Position numbers and translations under genes: made by a program
Notes under the pieces: generated by a model
What the model saw: the letters and a program-made list of their open reading frames with translations, nothing else
What the model was told of the DNA's origin: nothing
Database searches by the model: none
From: Bacillus sp. ISL-45
Lineage (GTDB): Bacteria; Bacillota; Bacilli; Bacillales; Cytobacillaceae
Assembly (NCBI RefSeq): GCF_018613195.1
Contig: NZ_JAGGQQ010000003.1
Location: forward strand, 140,735-204,734
Direction of reading: 5' to 3'
Length of the DNA stretch: 64,000 bases
Part shown: positions 55,001 to 62,176 of the stretch, one piece after another
Layout of the letters: each line of letters starts with the position of its first letter
Position numbering within the stretch: position 1 is the first letter of the stretch

Positions 55001-55330
55001 TATATAACGGTCCATTTTTTTCATATATGATATTAACTCATGGCCAAACTCCGGGAACAAGGTTTGAATCGAGGCTGTCAAATAGGAAAGAAACGGAAGA
55101 ATATCATCATCTGAAGAAGTGATTGTATACCAGCAGCATGACTGTTGTTGATCTTTGACATGCAATGCCAAAGCCGTGCTCTTGCCATAACCGGCGCCAG
55201 CCTGGATGATGGTCAGCGGTTTCTCGGAAATCGCTTTCATTTTTCTCGATAATTTTGCCCGTCTTATCCATTGTTCCTGTAAGCCAGGAACAATCAATTT
55301 TGTTTTGATCAATGGCAATGTTCCCTGCAT
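52088..55330 (-). CDS. MalT-like STAND ATPase with C-terminal winged helix and BTAD domain (transcription regulator)
   Basis: A 1080-residue signalling ATPase. Walker A AGAGYGKST at residues 44-52 and a Walker B-like VILDDYHAIEHS near 130 are followed by about 500 residues of TPR-like helical repeats. From about residue 835 there is a winged-helix unit (LGQFRLWLGDREV to LTKRSQFL) and then a BTAD-like segment to the C-terminus (YNGDYLPERRYEDWC, then KILHRDRTWEEAYRLLM). This is the SARP/MalT hybrid layout. Ligand-bound ATP form would bind DNA and activate transcription. Likely targets are its own operon or the neighbouring liv cluster (inference). Confidence 0.85.
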   Translation of the reverse strand: MQGTLPLIKTKLIVPGLQEQWIRRAKLSRKMKAISEKPLTIIQAGAGYGKSTALALHVKDQQQSCCWYTITSSDDDILPFLSYLTASIQTLFPEFGHELISYMKKMDRYIREEELGMLSSLFINEILQIPEQIIVILDDYHAIEHSYHINVWMEKLLEHMPGHLHLVISTRTKPGWKVLAKFRAKNELNEISKADLIFGKEEIELLLSDYYQMAISDEQIDQLYHITEGWVIAIGMIAQQLPHLHSLEELLAEPAKSLEDLFQYLVYEVFSKQPPMIQQFLEQTSIFEEISGDVCDHILGMNGSIQMLQQLTAKNLFIQEIGGSQFRYHALFREFLENRLITSQPEQYRVLMMNSAYYFEKKGQWEEALYCYEKVGQYQAAAAIMDEQGMELLEMGKLENLQERLARIPLEDKSRYWSLLFLEGEVYRYRSLYKQAEACYEQAIQTAERMGNAEWKSKALEGKAKIYLDTIQPLKAERILAQAIELREAAMLDAAAEETGRLYRLLAENLINSGQALKAEKWIERARSMGVHIEDGNLEARLTLRTGRFEETRRILSDAKAIGHLDEKQHLPQSHRETDLLLALIEAFTGNGMQAKTLSQSGIQYGIDIQAPFVEACGWIRMGHAVQLIEQYDLALAEKCYETALDIMGRLSIERGKAEPLMGLCILYGSRREYERAAEAGRKALLETEQVKDVWLSALITLCMAIASIYNDRHKEAFENLRKAEGLISQCGDEYGRMLLAFWNSYYYFLLNEDEEFKSAFSSFLKLMKTGGYEFFLKKRTTFGPRDLQVFAPMLIQAVKHSIMPGYAEKLLEDLKIPRLSAHPGYTLRVQTLGQFRLWLGDREVEDRDWQRGKAKELFQLFLTKRSQFLMKEDIFQILWPVHEEKSADRDFKVALNALNNVLEPARKARSTPFFIIREGTGYGINPQAAIELDSRIFEEWAEAGLEEKNTEKSMEELERALNLYNGDYLPERRYEDWCLNERERLLVYFLRSAEKLAQLNVRRENYDSAIHWCQKILHRDRTWEEAYRLLMFCFYRKNNRPQAMRWYKKCSEVLEEELGVTPLEPTKHMYEMIIEGHNQ

Positions 55331-55387
55331 ATAATCTCCGCCCTGTTTTCATGATAATGTTTTCAGTCTAACATGGACGAAATAAAA

Positions 55388-55413
55388 AAAGACTCGAAAA
55401 TTGACGAGTCTTT
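55388..55413 (-). terminator. Terminator of the signal peptidase gene
   Basis: AAAGACTCG / CGAGTCTTT with an 8-nt loop; T-run on the minus strand. Confidence 0.85.
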
Positions 55414-55433
55414 CCACTTCTCTATATGTATTG

Positions 55434-55988
55434 TCAGAACGATACATCCATTTCCTCAAGCGGCCAATATCTAAGATTAACCTTGCCAACGACCTGATCC
55501 TCCGAAATGAAGCCAAACTGCCTGCTGTCCCAGCTACCAAGTCGGTTATCGCCGAGGACAAACAACTTTCCTTCAGGCACTCTTTCAACCCCGGTCAAGT
55601 CCTCAATGGTAAAATCGCCCGTCAAGTAGCCTCCTGGGGATTGTTCGCGGTACTGCTTCAAAAAAGGTTCATTCACTTTTTTGCCATCGATGAACAACAT
55701 GTCCTCGCGATATTCTACTTTTTCTCCCGGCAGGCCGATGACCCGCTTTACAAAATCCTCTTCCTCATTCGCATGGAATACGATCACGTCAAACCTTTCA
55801 AGATCTTCAGTCTCATATCCCAGCTTATTAACAACGACTTTATTCCCGTCCTCCAGAGTCGGAAGCATGGATTCCCCTTCAACTACATAATTGGAAAAAA
55901 AGAAAATCCTGATAAAGACAAATATGATCATGCCGAGAGCAAAAGCCTTGATCCACTCAAGCCCTTCCCTTTTCATGATTTGTATCAT
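55434..55988 (-). CDS. sipV: Type I signal peptidase, SipV/SipS class
   Basis: A 184-residue Sip-type peptidase. One membrane anchor near residues 15-33; catalytic Ser in VVEGESMLPTL and Lys in FVKRVIGLPGEKV; box E GDNRLGSWDSRQFG. It releases exported proteins from their signal peptides. Its position beside yhjE matches B. subtilis sipV, though residue length fits SipS/SipT/SipV equally. Confidence 0.92.
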   Translation of the reverse strand: MIQIMKREGLEWIKAFALGMIIFVFIRIFFFSNYVVEGESMLPTLEDGNKVVVNKLGYETEDLERFDVIVFHANEEEDFVKRVIGLPGEKVEYREDMLFIDGKKVNEPFLKQYREQSPGGYLTGDFTIEDLTGVERVPEGKLFVLGDNRLGSWDSRQFGFISEDQVVGKVNLRYWPLEEMDVSF

Positions 55989-56024
55989 CGACTACCTTCA
56001 CCACCTGTTATCCTGTTCCTGCTA

Positions 56025-56639
56025 TCAGTCATTATCGTCTTTTCCAACACTCATATTCATCTTTACTTCAATTCTTTTGCCAATATACCAAAGAATGGCG
56101 ATGACAGCCAGAACGATGGCAGTCCGTGCAGGATTGGTGATCAATGAACGAATATCATATCCTACGAAACTGATCGTAAATATCATCACCATTTTCCCAG
56201 TTATTACTGCAAGCATATACTGAGCCATGCTGATTTTCGAAAGCCCTGCAACAATATTGACGAGGGCAGATGGAGTAAAAGGGAAGCACAGCATCAGGAA
56301 AATCGGACCAAAACCGTGGCGTTCTATCCAATTCATCCCCTTTTGGACTTTAGGATGGCGCTGCAAGAACCTAAGTATTCGTCCCTGGCCGTACCTACGA
56401 AAAATCAAGAATACGAGCAAAGCTCCGAGAACTGCTCCAGTCCAGGAAAAAAGAAACCCAAGCCACAGCCCAAACGCGTTCGCATTCGCCATGACAAATA
56501 AGAACAATGGCAGGAAAGGTAAAAACGCCTCAAGCATTGGCAGAAGGATTCCCGGAATCGGCCCAAATGAGCGATATTGATTGAGCAAATCCATAATGTT
56601 TTCAATTGTAAACCATTCTTTCATCAATTCAACATCCAT
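56025..56639 (-). CDS. yhjE: TVP38/TMEM64 (SNARE-associated, DedA-like) membrane protein, YhjE position
   Basis: A 204-residue protein with about six hydrophobic segments. The family core GPIFLMLCFPFTPSALVNIVAGLSKISM is present. Such proteins are tied to lipid scrambling or polyprenyl handling and membrane homeostasis; the exact role is unknown. Conserved neighbour of sipV in B. subtilis. Confidence 0.88.
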   Translation of the reverse strand: MDVELMKEWFTIENIMDLLNQYRSFGPIPGILLPMLEAFLPFLPLFLFVMANANAFGLWLGFLFSWTGAVLGALLVFLIFRRYGQGRILRFLQRHPKVQKGMNWIERHGFGPIFLMLCFPFTPSALVNIVAGLSKISMAQYMLAVITGKMVMIFTISFVGYDIRSLITNPARTAIVLAVIAILWYIGKRIEVKMNMSVGKDDND

Positions 56640-56664
56640 TGAAATCTCCTTGTCCTAACAACTC

Positions 56665-56705
56665 GGTAATCAGAATCCTGAAGTTTCAACAGAGTCCTGA
56701 TTACC
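56665..56705. terminator. Hairpin downstream of the LCP gene
   Basis: GGTAATCAG / CTGATTACC with a 23-nt loop, about 70 nt past the LCP stop. No clear T-run, so termination is uncertain. Confidence 0.4.
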
Positions 56706-56774
56706 TTATCCTATTTACCTCTTATAAATAATTGTACACCTCTAATTCTTGCTCGGGGAATTTTAGTAAGGCAA

Positions 56775-57713
56775 CTATTTAGTTAAAAACTCCTGAAGCG
56801 CAGTTCTGTTCTCTTCAAAATTGATCACCAGTACTGCGCCTGCACCGCTCACCCTCTGGTTCTCGAACGATCCTTCAACCGGTATCCTCATTGTTTCGAT
56901 ATTCCGATTATCCTTGGAGATCAATCCTTTTCCCATAAATATGATATCGCCTGTATCCATATTGGTATTGACAAACGGAGTCAGGACTCCCACCAATTTA
57001 GGGAGTTTCGGCAATGTCTGGATGCTGGCGAACTGCTTGCCTACTTCCTTTATGACATTTTGCTGGCGTTCAACACGGCCAAAATCACCGACTGCATCCT
57101 GGCGGAACCGGACATATCCAAGCAGATGCTTACCATCCAGTCTTTGTACACCTGGTTCCAGTGTGACACCAATTCCCTCAGACATTCTCTTTTCAACATT
57201 GACTTCAACACCTTCGGGGAATGCTTCATCAACCAGACGGACAAAGCCCTCAAAATCGACGATTGAATAATATTGAAGGCTGACATCAAAGTTCTCCTTT
57301 ATTGTCTGCCGTAATAATTCCGGCCCGCCAAGCGCAAAAGCTGAGTTGATTTTATTTTTTCCGTGCCCTGGGATCTCCACATACGTATCCCTCATGATTG
57401 AGGTCAATTTGTAAGATTCTGTATCTGGATTATAGCTGGCGATCATGATTGTATCTGCACGCGAAGTTTCATTCCCTCTTGCGTCACTCCCAATCAGCAG
57501 GATATTCGTCAGGCCATTGCGGTCGCTCTCACCATTGAAATGATACTCCTGTTTGTTTTCTTCCGCTGCCTTTTCTGAATCATTCACACCAGATCGGTAC
57601 TGCATATAAGAATATAGCGCCGTGGCTCCGACCAGGATGAATAAAAGCAGAAAAATGCCCGACCATCTGACTCTCTTTTTTCTTTTCTTGTGTTGGTGCC
57701 TATCAGATCTCAT
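56775..57713 (-). CDS. LytR-CpsA-Psr (LCP) family cell-wall polymer ligase
   Basis: A 312-residue membrane-anchored LCP protein. A basic N-terminus and one hydrophobic segment (about 19-36) precede the catalytic domain, with LIGSDARG, RADTIMIASY, SIMRDTYVEIPG, NKINSAFALGG and GYVRFRQD. LCP enzymes attach teichoic acids or other polymers to peptidoglycan on the outer face. Not part of the B. subtilis yhj order here, so it is an insertion between yhjE and yhjD. Confidence 0.9.
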   Translation of the reverse strand: MRSDRHQHKKRKKRVRWSGIFLLLFILVGATALYSYMQYRSGVNDSEKAAEENKQEYHFNGESDRNGLTNILLIGSDARGNETSRADTIMIASYNPDTESYKLTSIMRDTYVEIPGHGKNKINSAFALGGPELLRQTIKENFDVSLQYYSIVDFEGFVRLVDEAFPEGVEVNVEKRMSEGIGVTLEPGVQRLDGKHLLGYVRFRQDAVGDFGRVERQQNVIKEVGKQFASIQTLPKLPKLVGVLTPFVNTNMDTGDIIFMGKGLISKDNRNIETMRIPVEGSFENQRVSGAGAVLVINFEENRTALQEFLTK

Positions 57714-57917
57714 TTGAAAAACCCTTCCGATTTATAGATATTCTTCTTTATTAAGTCCCTTTTGTTAACTTGTTGCTTACTCAGTGTTTTGATTCATGAC
57801 CGTTTTGGTTTGATTAGAAACACTGATTAGGCAGCAACAGCCGGACGAAATATTTTATTACTATTTTCCTTCTTTACCTATAACATTAAACTTCTCTGGA
57901 GAATTTTTCAAAAGTTA

Positions 57918-57945
57918 ACCCGCGGCAGGAATAGTTGCCGCGGGT
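57918..57945 (-). terminator. Terminator of the S9 peptidase gene
   Basis: 10-bp GC-rich stem ACCCGCGGCA / TGCCGCGGGT with an 8-nt loop; TTTT on the minus strand. Confidence 0.85.
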
Positions 57946-57966
57946 AAATGTTCGATTCTATTGATT

Positions 57967-59949
57967 TTACAGATAGCTGTTAAACCAATCAACAATAGCT
58001 GCCAGCCTGCTCAGGCGCAGATTAGGCTTTCCGCTTCTGGAAAGCTCATGGTTAGATTCAGGGAAGCGGATGAACTTCGTTGCCTTCCCTTGTCTTTTCA
58101 AGGCGATGAAAAGCTGCTCTGCCTGTTCAATTGGACAGCGATAGTCCTTTTCACTGTGAAGAATCAATAATGGTGTATTGATTTTATCCACATAGGCGAT
58201 AGGTGAATGCTTCCACAATGTCTCCAAATCGCTGAGATCAGCTTGAATCTGCCACTCTGTAAAATAGTAGCCGATGTCACTGACGCCATAAAAGCTGATC
58301 CAGTTTGAAATCGAACGCTGAGTTACGGCTGCCTTGAATCTGTCCGTATGTCCGACAATCCAGTTTGTCATGAACCCGCCATAACTCCCGCCTGTCACTC
58401 CCAATCGATCGTTGTCAATGAAATCGTAATTTTTCAGCGCATAATCAACAGCATCCATCACATCCTGGTAGTCTCCGCCGCCATAATCCCCGCGCACAGC
58501 ATTGACGAATTGCTGCCCGTAGCCATGGCTGCCGCGTGGATTGATATAGAGGATTCCGTAGCCTTCAGCCGCCAGGACCTGGAATTCATTGAAGTATGAG
58601 TTCGCATACATAGCGTGCGGTCCCCCGTGGACCTCAAGAATCAGCGGATATTTCTTTCCTTCTTCACACCCAGCCGGCCTCATGATCCAGCCGTGCAGCG
58701 TGGTGCCATCACTGGCTTCGAAAGTAATTTGCTCTGGTTTCGATAAAGTGACCTTCTGCAGGACCTTTTCATTTACGGACGTAAGCTTTGTCATCTCACC
58801 AGTGGTCACTTCAAGCTGGAACAATTCTCCCGGCAGCACCGGATTGCTGATGGCTGCAATGATTCTCTGGTTTCTGCGGTCAAGAGTGTACCCATAAACA
58901 TGCTGCTGGTCAAGAAGTGCCGGATACACTTCGCCATCAAGGTTCGCAAAATACAAAACAGTGTTTCCCTGGTCGCTAGCAAGGAAATAAAAGCTCTTGC
59001 CATCTTCGCCCCAGATCAACCCCGGGCTGTGCGCTCCCTGGTGGAAGTCTGCGGCAACAGCGTCCCCCACAAGGATATCCATGTTTTCTGTGACGCATTG
59101 GATGTTACCAGTCTCGAGATCCTGAACCCACAGCTGGGTTAGTGTTGCATTTTCAAACGCTCTTTCATGCCCCGTATAGCCAAGATATTTTCCATCAGGA
59201 GAAAAGGAAGCATTCCCGAAGTAGCCCTTGCCATTTGTCAGTTTCGTTTTATTACCTGTCTCAATGTCCATCAGCCATAAATCACTTTTGAAAGAGAAAT
59301 CGCGTTCAGGTGACTCATCTGCCGACAATACAAGGCTTTTGCCATCAGGAGACCAGCATTGCAGATGATAGTCCACTTCACCCGTTGCCACAAGCTCCGC
59401 CTTGCCATCTGCAAGATTGACGATGACTGTCTGCTTGTATTTTCCGTCCCAGAAACCAGCTGCATCTGATTTGTATTTCATTTCCTCAGCTACGAACGGT
59501 TCCAGCTTCTTGTCGTCCTTCTTTTCTTCTGCTTTTTCAAGCAAATCCTCGTCAGGCTTCAGGGATACGGAACAGGCGATTCGATCGCCATCCGGAGACC
59601 AGACTGGTCCATTGGCACCATTCCTGAAATCTGTTGCCTGCTTCGCCTCCCCGCCTGCAGAATCAAGAACGAATATCTGATTCTTGCCGCTGCGGTTAGA
59701 TACAAAAGCCAGCTTCGTTCCATCCGGTGACCACCTCGGGGAATGGTTGCGATATTCACCGTAAGTCCATTGCTTTGGCTCTCCGCCTTCTTCAATATCA
59801 ATTATGTATAAATTAGAGGCATAATCATTTTTACTCTCCAGCATCTCTGTCTGTACAAACACACACTTCTTTCCCTCAGGTGAAAACTGAGGATCAGTAA
59901 GGGACTTTAATTCAAATAAATCCTCTGCTTTAATAAATCTCTTTTCCAT
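57967..59949 (-). CDS. S9-family serine peptidase (acylaminoacyl/prolyl oligopeptidase type)
   Basis: About 660 residues. A beta-propeller of WD/PD40-type repeats (SPDGKYLGYTG, SPDGTKLAFVSN and others) covers the N-terminal ~400 residues; the C-terminal hydrolase has the nucleophile in GGSYGG, Asp in HSEKDYRCPIEQA and His in FPESNHELS. No signal peptide, so cytosolic peptide turnover is likely. The ATG at 59949 was chosen over the one four codons upstream, which touches the GGAAGG site. Confidence 0.9.
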   Translation of the reverse strand: MEKRFIKAEDLFELKSLTDPQFSPEGKKCVFVQTEMLESKNDYASNLYIIDIEEGGEPKQWTYGEYRNHSPRWSPDGTKLAFVSNRSGKNQIFVLDSAGGEAKQATDFRNGANGPVWSPDGDRIACSVSLKPDEDLLEKAEEKKDDKKLEPFVAEEMKYKSDAAGFWDGKYKQTVIVNLADGKAELVATGEVDYHLQCWSPDGKSLVLSADESPERDFSFKSDLWLMDIETGNKTKLTNGKGYFGNASFSPDGKYLGYTGHERAFENATLTQLWVQDLETGNIQCVTENMDILVGDAVAADFHQGAHSPGLIWGEDGKSFYFLASDQGNTVLYFANLDGEVYPALLDQQHVYGYTLDRRNQRIIAAISNPVLPGELFQLEVTTGEMTKLTSVNEKVLQKVTLSKPEQITFEASDGTTLHGWIMRPAGCEEGKKYPLILEVHGGPHAMYANSYFNEFQVLAAEGYGILYINPRGSHGYGQQFVNAVRGDYGGGDYQDVMDAVDYALKNYDFIDNDRLGVTGGSYGGFMTNWIVGHTDRFKAAVTQRSISNWISFYGVSDIGYYFTEWQIQADLSDLETLWKHSPIAYVDKINTPLLILHSEKDYRCPIEQAEQLFIALKRQGKATKFIRFPESNHELSRSGKPNLRLSRLAAIVDWFNSYL

Positions 59950-60195
59950 CTCGGCAGCCATCCTTCCAAAGTTAAATTATTCTCTTTATTATTTCGATAA
60001 CAGAAATAAATCTCCTGCTTTATTTTCGAAAAAAGGTCCTTAAGTGTCTCACTTCCCCAACTCTGCAAGTTTCCTTTTGTTTTGGAGAAGATGATAGTGA
60101 TGGGTAAATTTTTTTACCCTCTTGAAATACTCTTCAAAATCCAGTACGATGATTACGAACAAATGTTCTAATTCATACAGAAGGGACAGAGTAAA

Positions 60196-60627
60196 ATGAC
60201 AAGGATTCCTGAGAAAGACCGTGATATTATGGAGCAGGCTATCTATTTGCCGATGGTATTGGTCGTGCTCAACCGGGATCTTTCTGTCGTTGAAAATAGT
60301 CCATTCAAATTAAAGAAGCCTTATTTGGAACTAATTGAAGAAACAATGAAAGCAGTCCAGAAAGAACTCTTCGTCGTAAAAAGCTACCTCAAAAAGAATA
60401 ACCTTAAGGTTGAAGAAGTAAAGCGGGATGACGCCTTCACCATGTTCCTCTTCATCTACAAAGGATACGAAGAACAGCATAACTATTTCAATCCCCGAAT
60501 ACGCAACAAAGTCCAGGAGCTGATGGTCCACTACCTTTTCAAGCGATTTAAACTAGAACAAAAAGCGCAAGCGCCTCGTTCAGCCCCGACAAGCGGTGGA
60601 GGGCCTGACAGTGAAGTCGTTCTTTGA
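60196..60627 (+). CDS. yhjD: YhjD-like protein with a repeat-derived C-terminus
   Basis: A 143-residue protein beginning MTRIPEKDRDIMEQAIYLPMV, which I recognise as YhjD-like (about 120 residues in B. subtilis). All-alpha, acidic/basic mixed, function unknown. From residue 122 (KAQAPRSAPTSGGGPDSEVVL) the frame runs in the dispersed repeat at 60561-60646 and ends in its TGA, so the natural C-terminus was probably lost. It is expressed from its own ribosome site (AGAAGGGAC). Confidence 0.75.
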   Translation: MTRIPEKDRDIMEQAIYLPMVLVVLNRDLSVVENSPFKLKKPYLELIEETMKAVQKELFVVKSYLKKNNLKVEEVKRDDAFTMFLFIYKGYEEQHNYFNPRIRNKVQELMVHYLFKRFKLEQKAQAPRSAPTSGGGPDSEVVL

Positions 60628-60971
60628 CTTCATTGCCAGGACCGAAATAGAAAAGTATAGCCGACTGTCCAGAAACGGAGAAACTGGAGACTCCGACCCT
60701 GCCGGCGGAGTTGAAGTTTCGGATTTTCTAGGCGGCGACACTAGACAATTCGAAAAGCGGAGGCGACTGCCCAACTCCGACAAGCGCTGGAAGGCCTGAC
60801 AGTGAAGTCGTTCTTTGACTTCATTGACAGGACCGAAGCGACTCGAGGAGTTAGGAGCCGCAGCTAGACATGCGTCTCGAGCTGCTCAAAGCTAACGCTT
60901 ATCGCAAGATAATCGAGGAAGTTCATTCAAGGATGAAAACTGGCTAGGCGCTGGAGCTGGATTAAGAAAAC
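60561..60971 (+). repeat. Dispersed repeat, composite copies D and E
   Basis: 60561-60646 is the left part of the 118-nt element and 60942-60962 its right end, interrupted by about 295 nt. Inside that insert, 60753-60869 is a diverged full copy (E) with the same central GAAGTC/GACTTC. The last 30 nt before 60972 match the flank of copy A exactly. Confidence 0.8.
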
Positions 60972-61011
60972 TAAACCTTATCCACTACAAAAATACTTAG
61001 ATTACAATTGA

Positions 61012-61043
61012 AAAAGAATCCGGCTGAAAAACCGGATTCTTTT
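61012..61043. terminator. Bidirectional terminator at the comK 3' end
   Basis: 12-bp stem AAAAGAATCCGG / CCGGATTCTTTT with an 8-nt loop, A- and T-runs on the sides. Confidence 0.88.
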
Positions 61044-61045
61044 AT

Positions 61046-61624
61046 TCAGTCTTTATATACCTCACTGACGAGGCTGGCATGAGGATATCCTTGCGATTCA
61101 CTAAACTTTGGCCCATGAAGAAGATATAGCGCTTTACGTTCGGTTTCTTTCATTCTCTGCATGAATTTGGTGCGCAGCAGGGATGTCCGCAGCAGCTGGT
61201 TTTCAAATGAATGATGGGATACCGGGAGAATCATGGATTTCTTATTCCTGAAGGTAACCTGTGTACTGTGGGCATCCACCTTCTTATGGAATAAAACATG
61301 CTCATGTGAAACCCATATGCAATCCGGTTTTGTAGGTGAGCTTGTAGGCATGAAATAAATGGAGCTTATAGGGTCGATGATGATGGGGGTTTTGTGGGTG
61401 ATCCCGGTAAGCTGTTTTGTTCCCTCTTTTCTGCCATCGTAACTGCTTCCAAAATATTTGCAGCTTTTCTTAACGATATCTATTGGTCTGAACGGGGATA
61501 AATACTCCTCCTCCAGCTCGATCACCCTGGAGTAAATCCTGCTGCCGTATTCTTCAGGAATAATTATCATGGTAAAAGGATTTATTTCGTACTCTTCTAC
61601 TAAGTTCTTTATATTACCTGTCAT
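61046..61624 (-). CDS. comK: Competence transcription factor ComK
   Basis: A 192-residue protein, the same length as B. subtilis ComK. Clear ComK features: DIVKKSCKYFGSSYDGRK, GITHKTPIIIDP, CIWVSHEHV, NKKSMILPVSHHSFENQLLRTSLLRTKFM. ComK binds AAAAN5TTTT-type boxes and turns on DNA-uptake genes. It neighbours yhzC and yhjD as in B. subtilis. The frame is intact, so natural competence is possible if the com genes exist elsewhere. Confidence 0.95.
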   Translation of the reverse strand: MTGNIKNLVEEYEINPFTMIIIPEEYGSRIYSRVIELEEEYLSPFRPIDIVKKSCKYFGSSYDGRKEGTKQLTGITHKTPIIIDPISSIYFMPTSSPTKPDCIWVSHEHVLFHKKVDAHSTQVTFRNKKSMILPVSHHSFENQLLRTSLLRTKFMQRMKETERKALYLLHGPKFSESQGYPHASLVSEVYKD

Positions 61625-61814
61625 TCCTTCACCTCCTAAAATACCTTATACCCTATTTTACCATAAGTGTTTAAATTTTCTTTATGTATAGAAAAAGTTT
61701 TATTTTTAGCCACAATTGGGGTCCTGATATAAATTTTCTAAAAATTATAAAAATTTAGTTGATTATCTATTACATAATCCATATAATATAAAAAAGGTCT
61801 AAGAGGTGAGGTCA
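61625..61814. promoter_or_regulatory. Divergent comK / yhzC promoter region
   Basis: A 190-nt AT-rich stretch between divergent genes with several A- and T-runs (for example AAAAAGTTTTATTTTT near 61689) that resemble parts of ComK boxes, but I could not find a paired box with correct spacing. The ribosome site GAGGTGAG for yhzC is at 61803-61810. Confidence 0.4.
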
Positions 61815-62051
61815 GTGAAAGAAAAATCGTATTCTGAAACCATGAAGGCCAGTGTGATGAAACGCATTAAAGCCAAGGAATCTTTTGTTCTGGACCTGTA
61901 TGTTGACATGCTTATTTCCGAAATTCAGCTGAACACCAGAAAAGAAAAATTGATGTCGAAAATTGATAAAGCAATCGATGAAAGAGACAAAATCATGTTT
62001 TTAACATTGACGGAAGAATTGAAGGATCTCAACAAACAATTCGGCACTTAG
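61815..62051 (+). CDS. yhzC: YhzC-like IDEAL-domain protein
   Basis: A 78-residue protein. The C-terminal half, IDKAIDERDKIMFLTLTEELKDL, fits the short IDEAL domain. Position divergent from comK matches B. subtilis yhzC. The GTG at 61815 is preferred because GAGGTGAG ends four bases upstream; a GTG at 61806 lies inside that site. Function unknown. Confidence 0.8.
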   Translation: MKEKSYSETMKASVMKRIKAKESFVLDLYVDMLISEIQLNTRKEKLMSKIDKAIDERDKIMFLTLTEELKDLNKQFGT

Positions 62052-62058
62052 ATGAGTG

Positions 62059-62080
62059 ATATCCCCTATATAGGGGATAT
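62059..62080. terminator. Terminator of yhzC
   Basis: Perfect palindrome ATATCCCC-TATATA-GGGGATAT eight bases after the stop, then a TTTTATTATTT run. Confidence 0.8.
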
Positions 62081-62143
62081 TTTATTATTTCGGAATAAGG
62101 CTGATTGCTTTGTTGAATTTTAATCAGGCTGAGCCCACCAAAA

Positions 62144-62174
62144 AAGAAAGCCCTCTTTATTCGAGGGCTTTCTT
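62144..62174 (-). terminator. Terminator of the M48 protease gene
   Basis: 12-bp stem AAGAAAGCCCTC / GAGGGCTTTCTT with a 7-nt loop and T-run on the minus strand. Confidence 0.85.
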
Positions 62175-62176
62175 GG

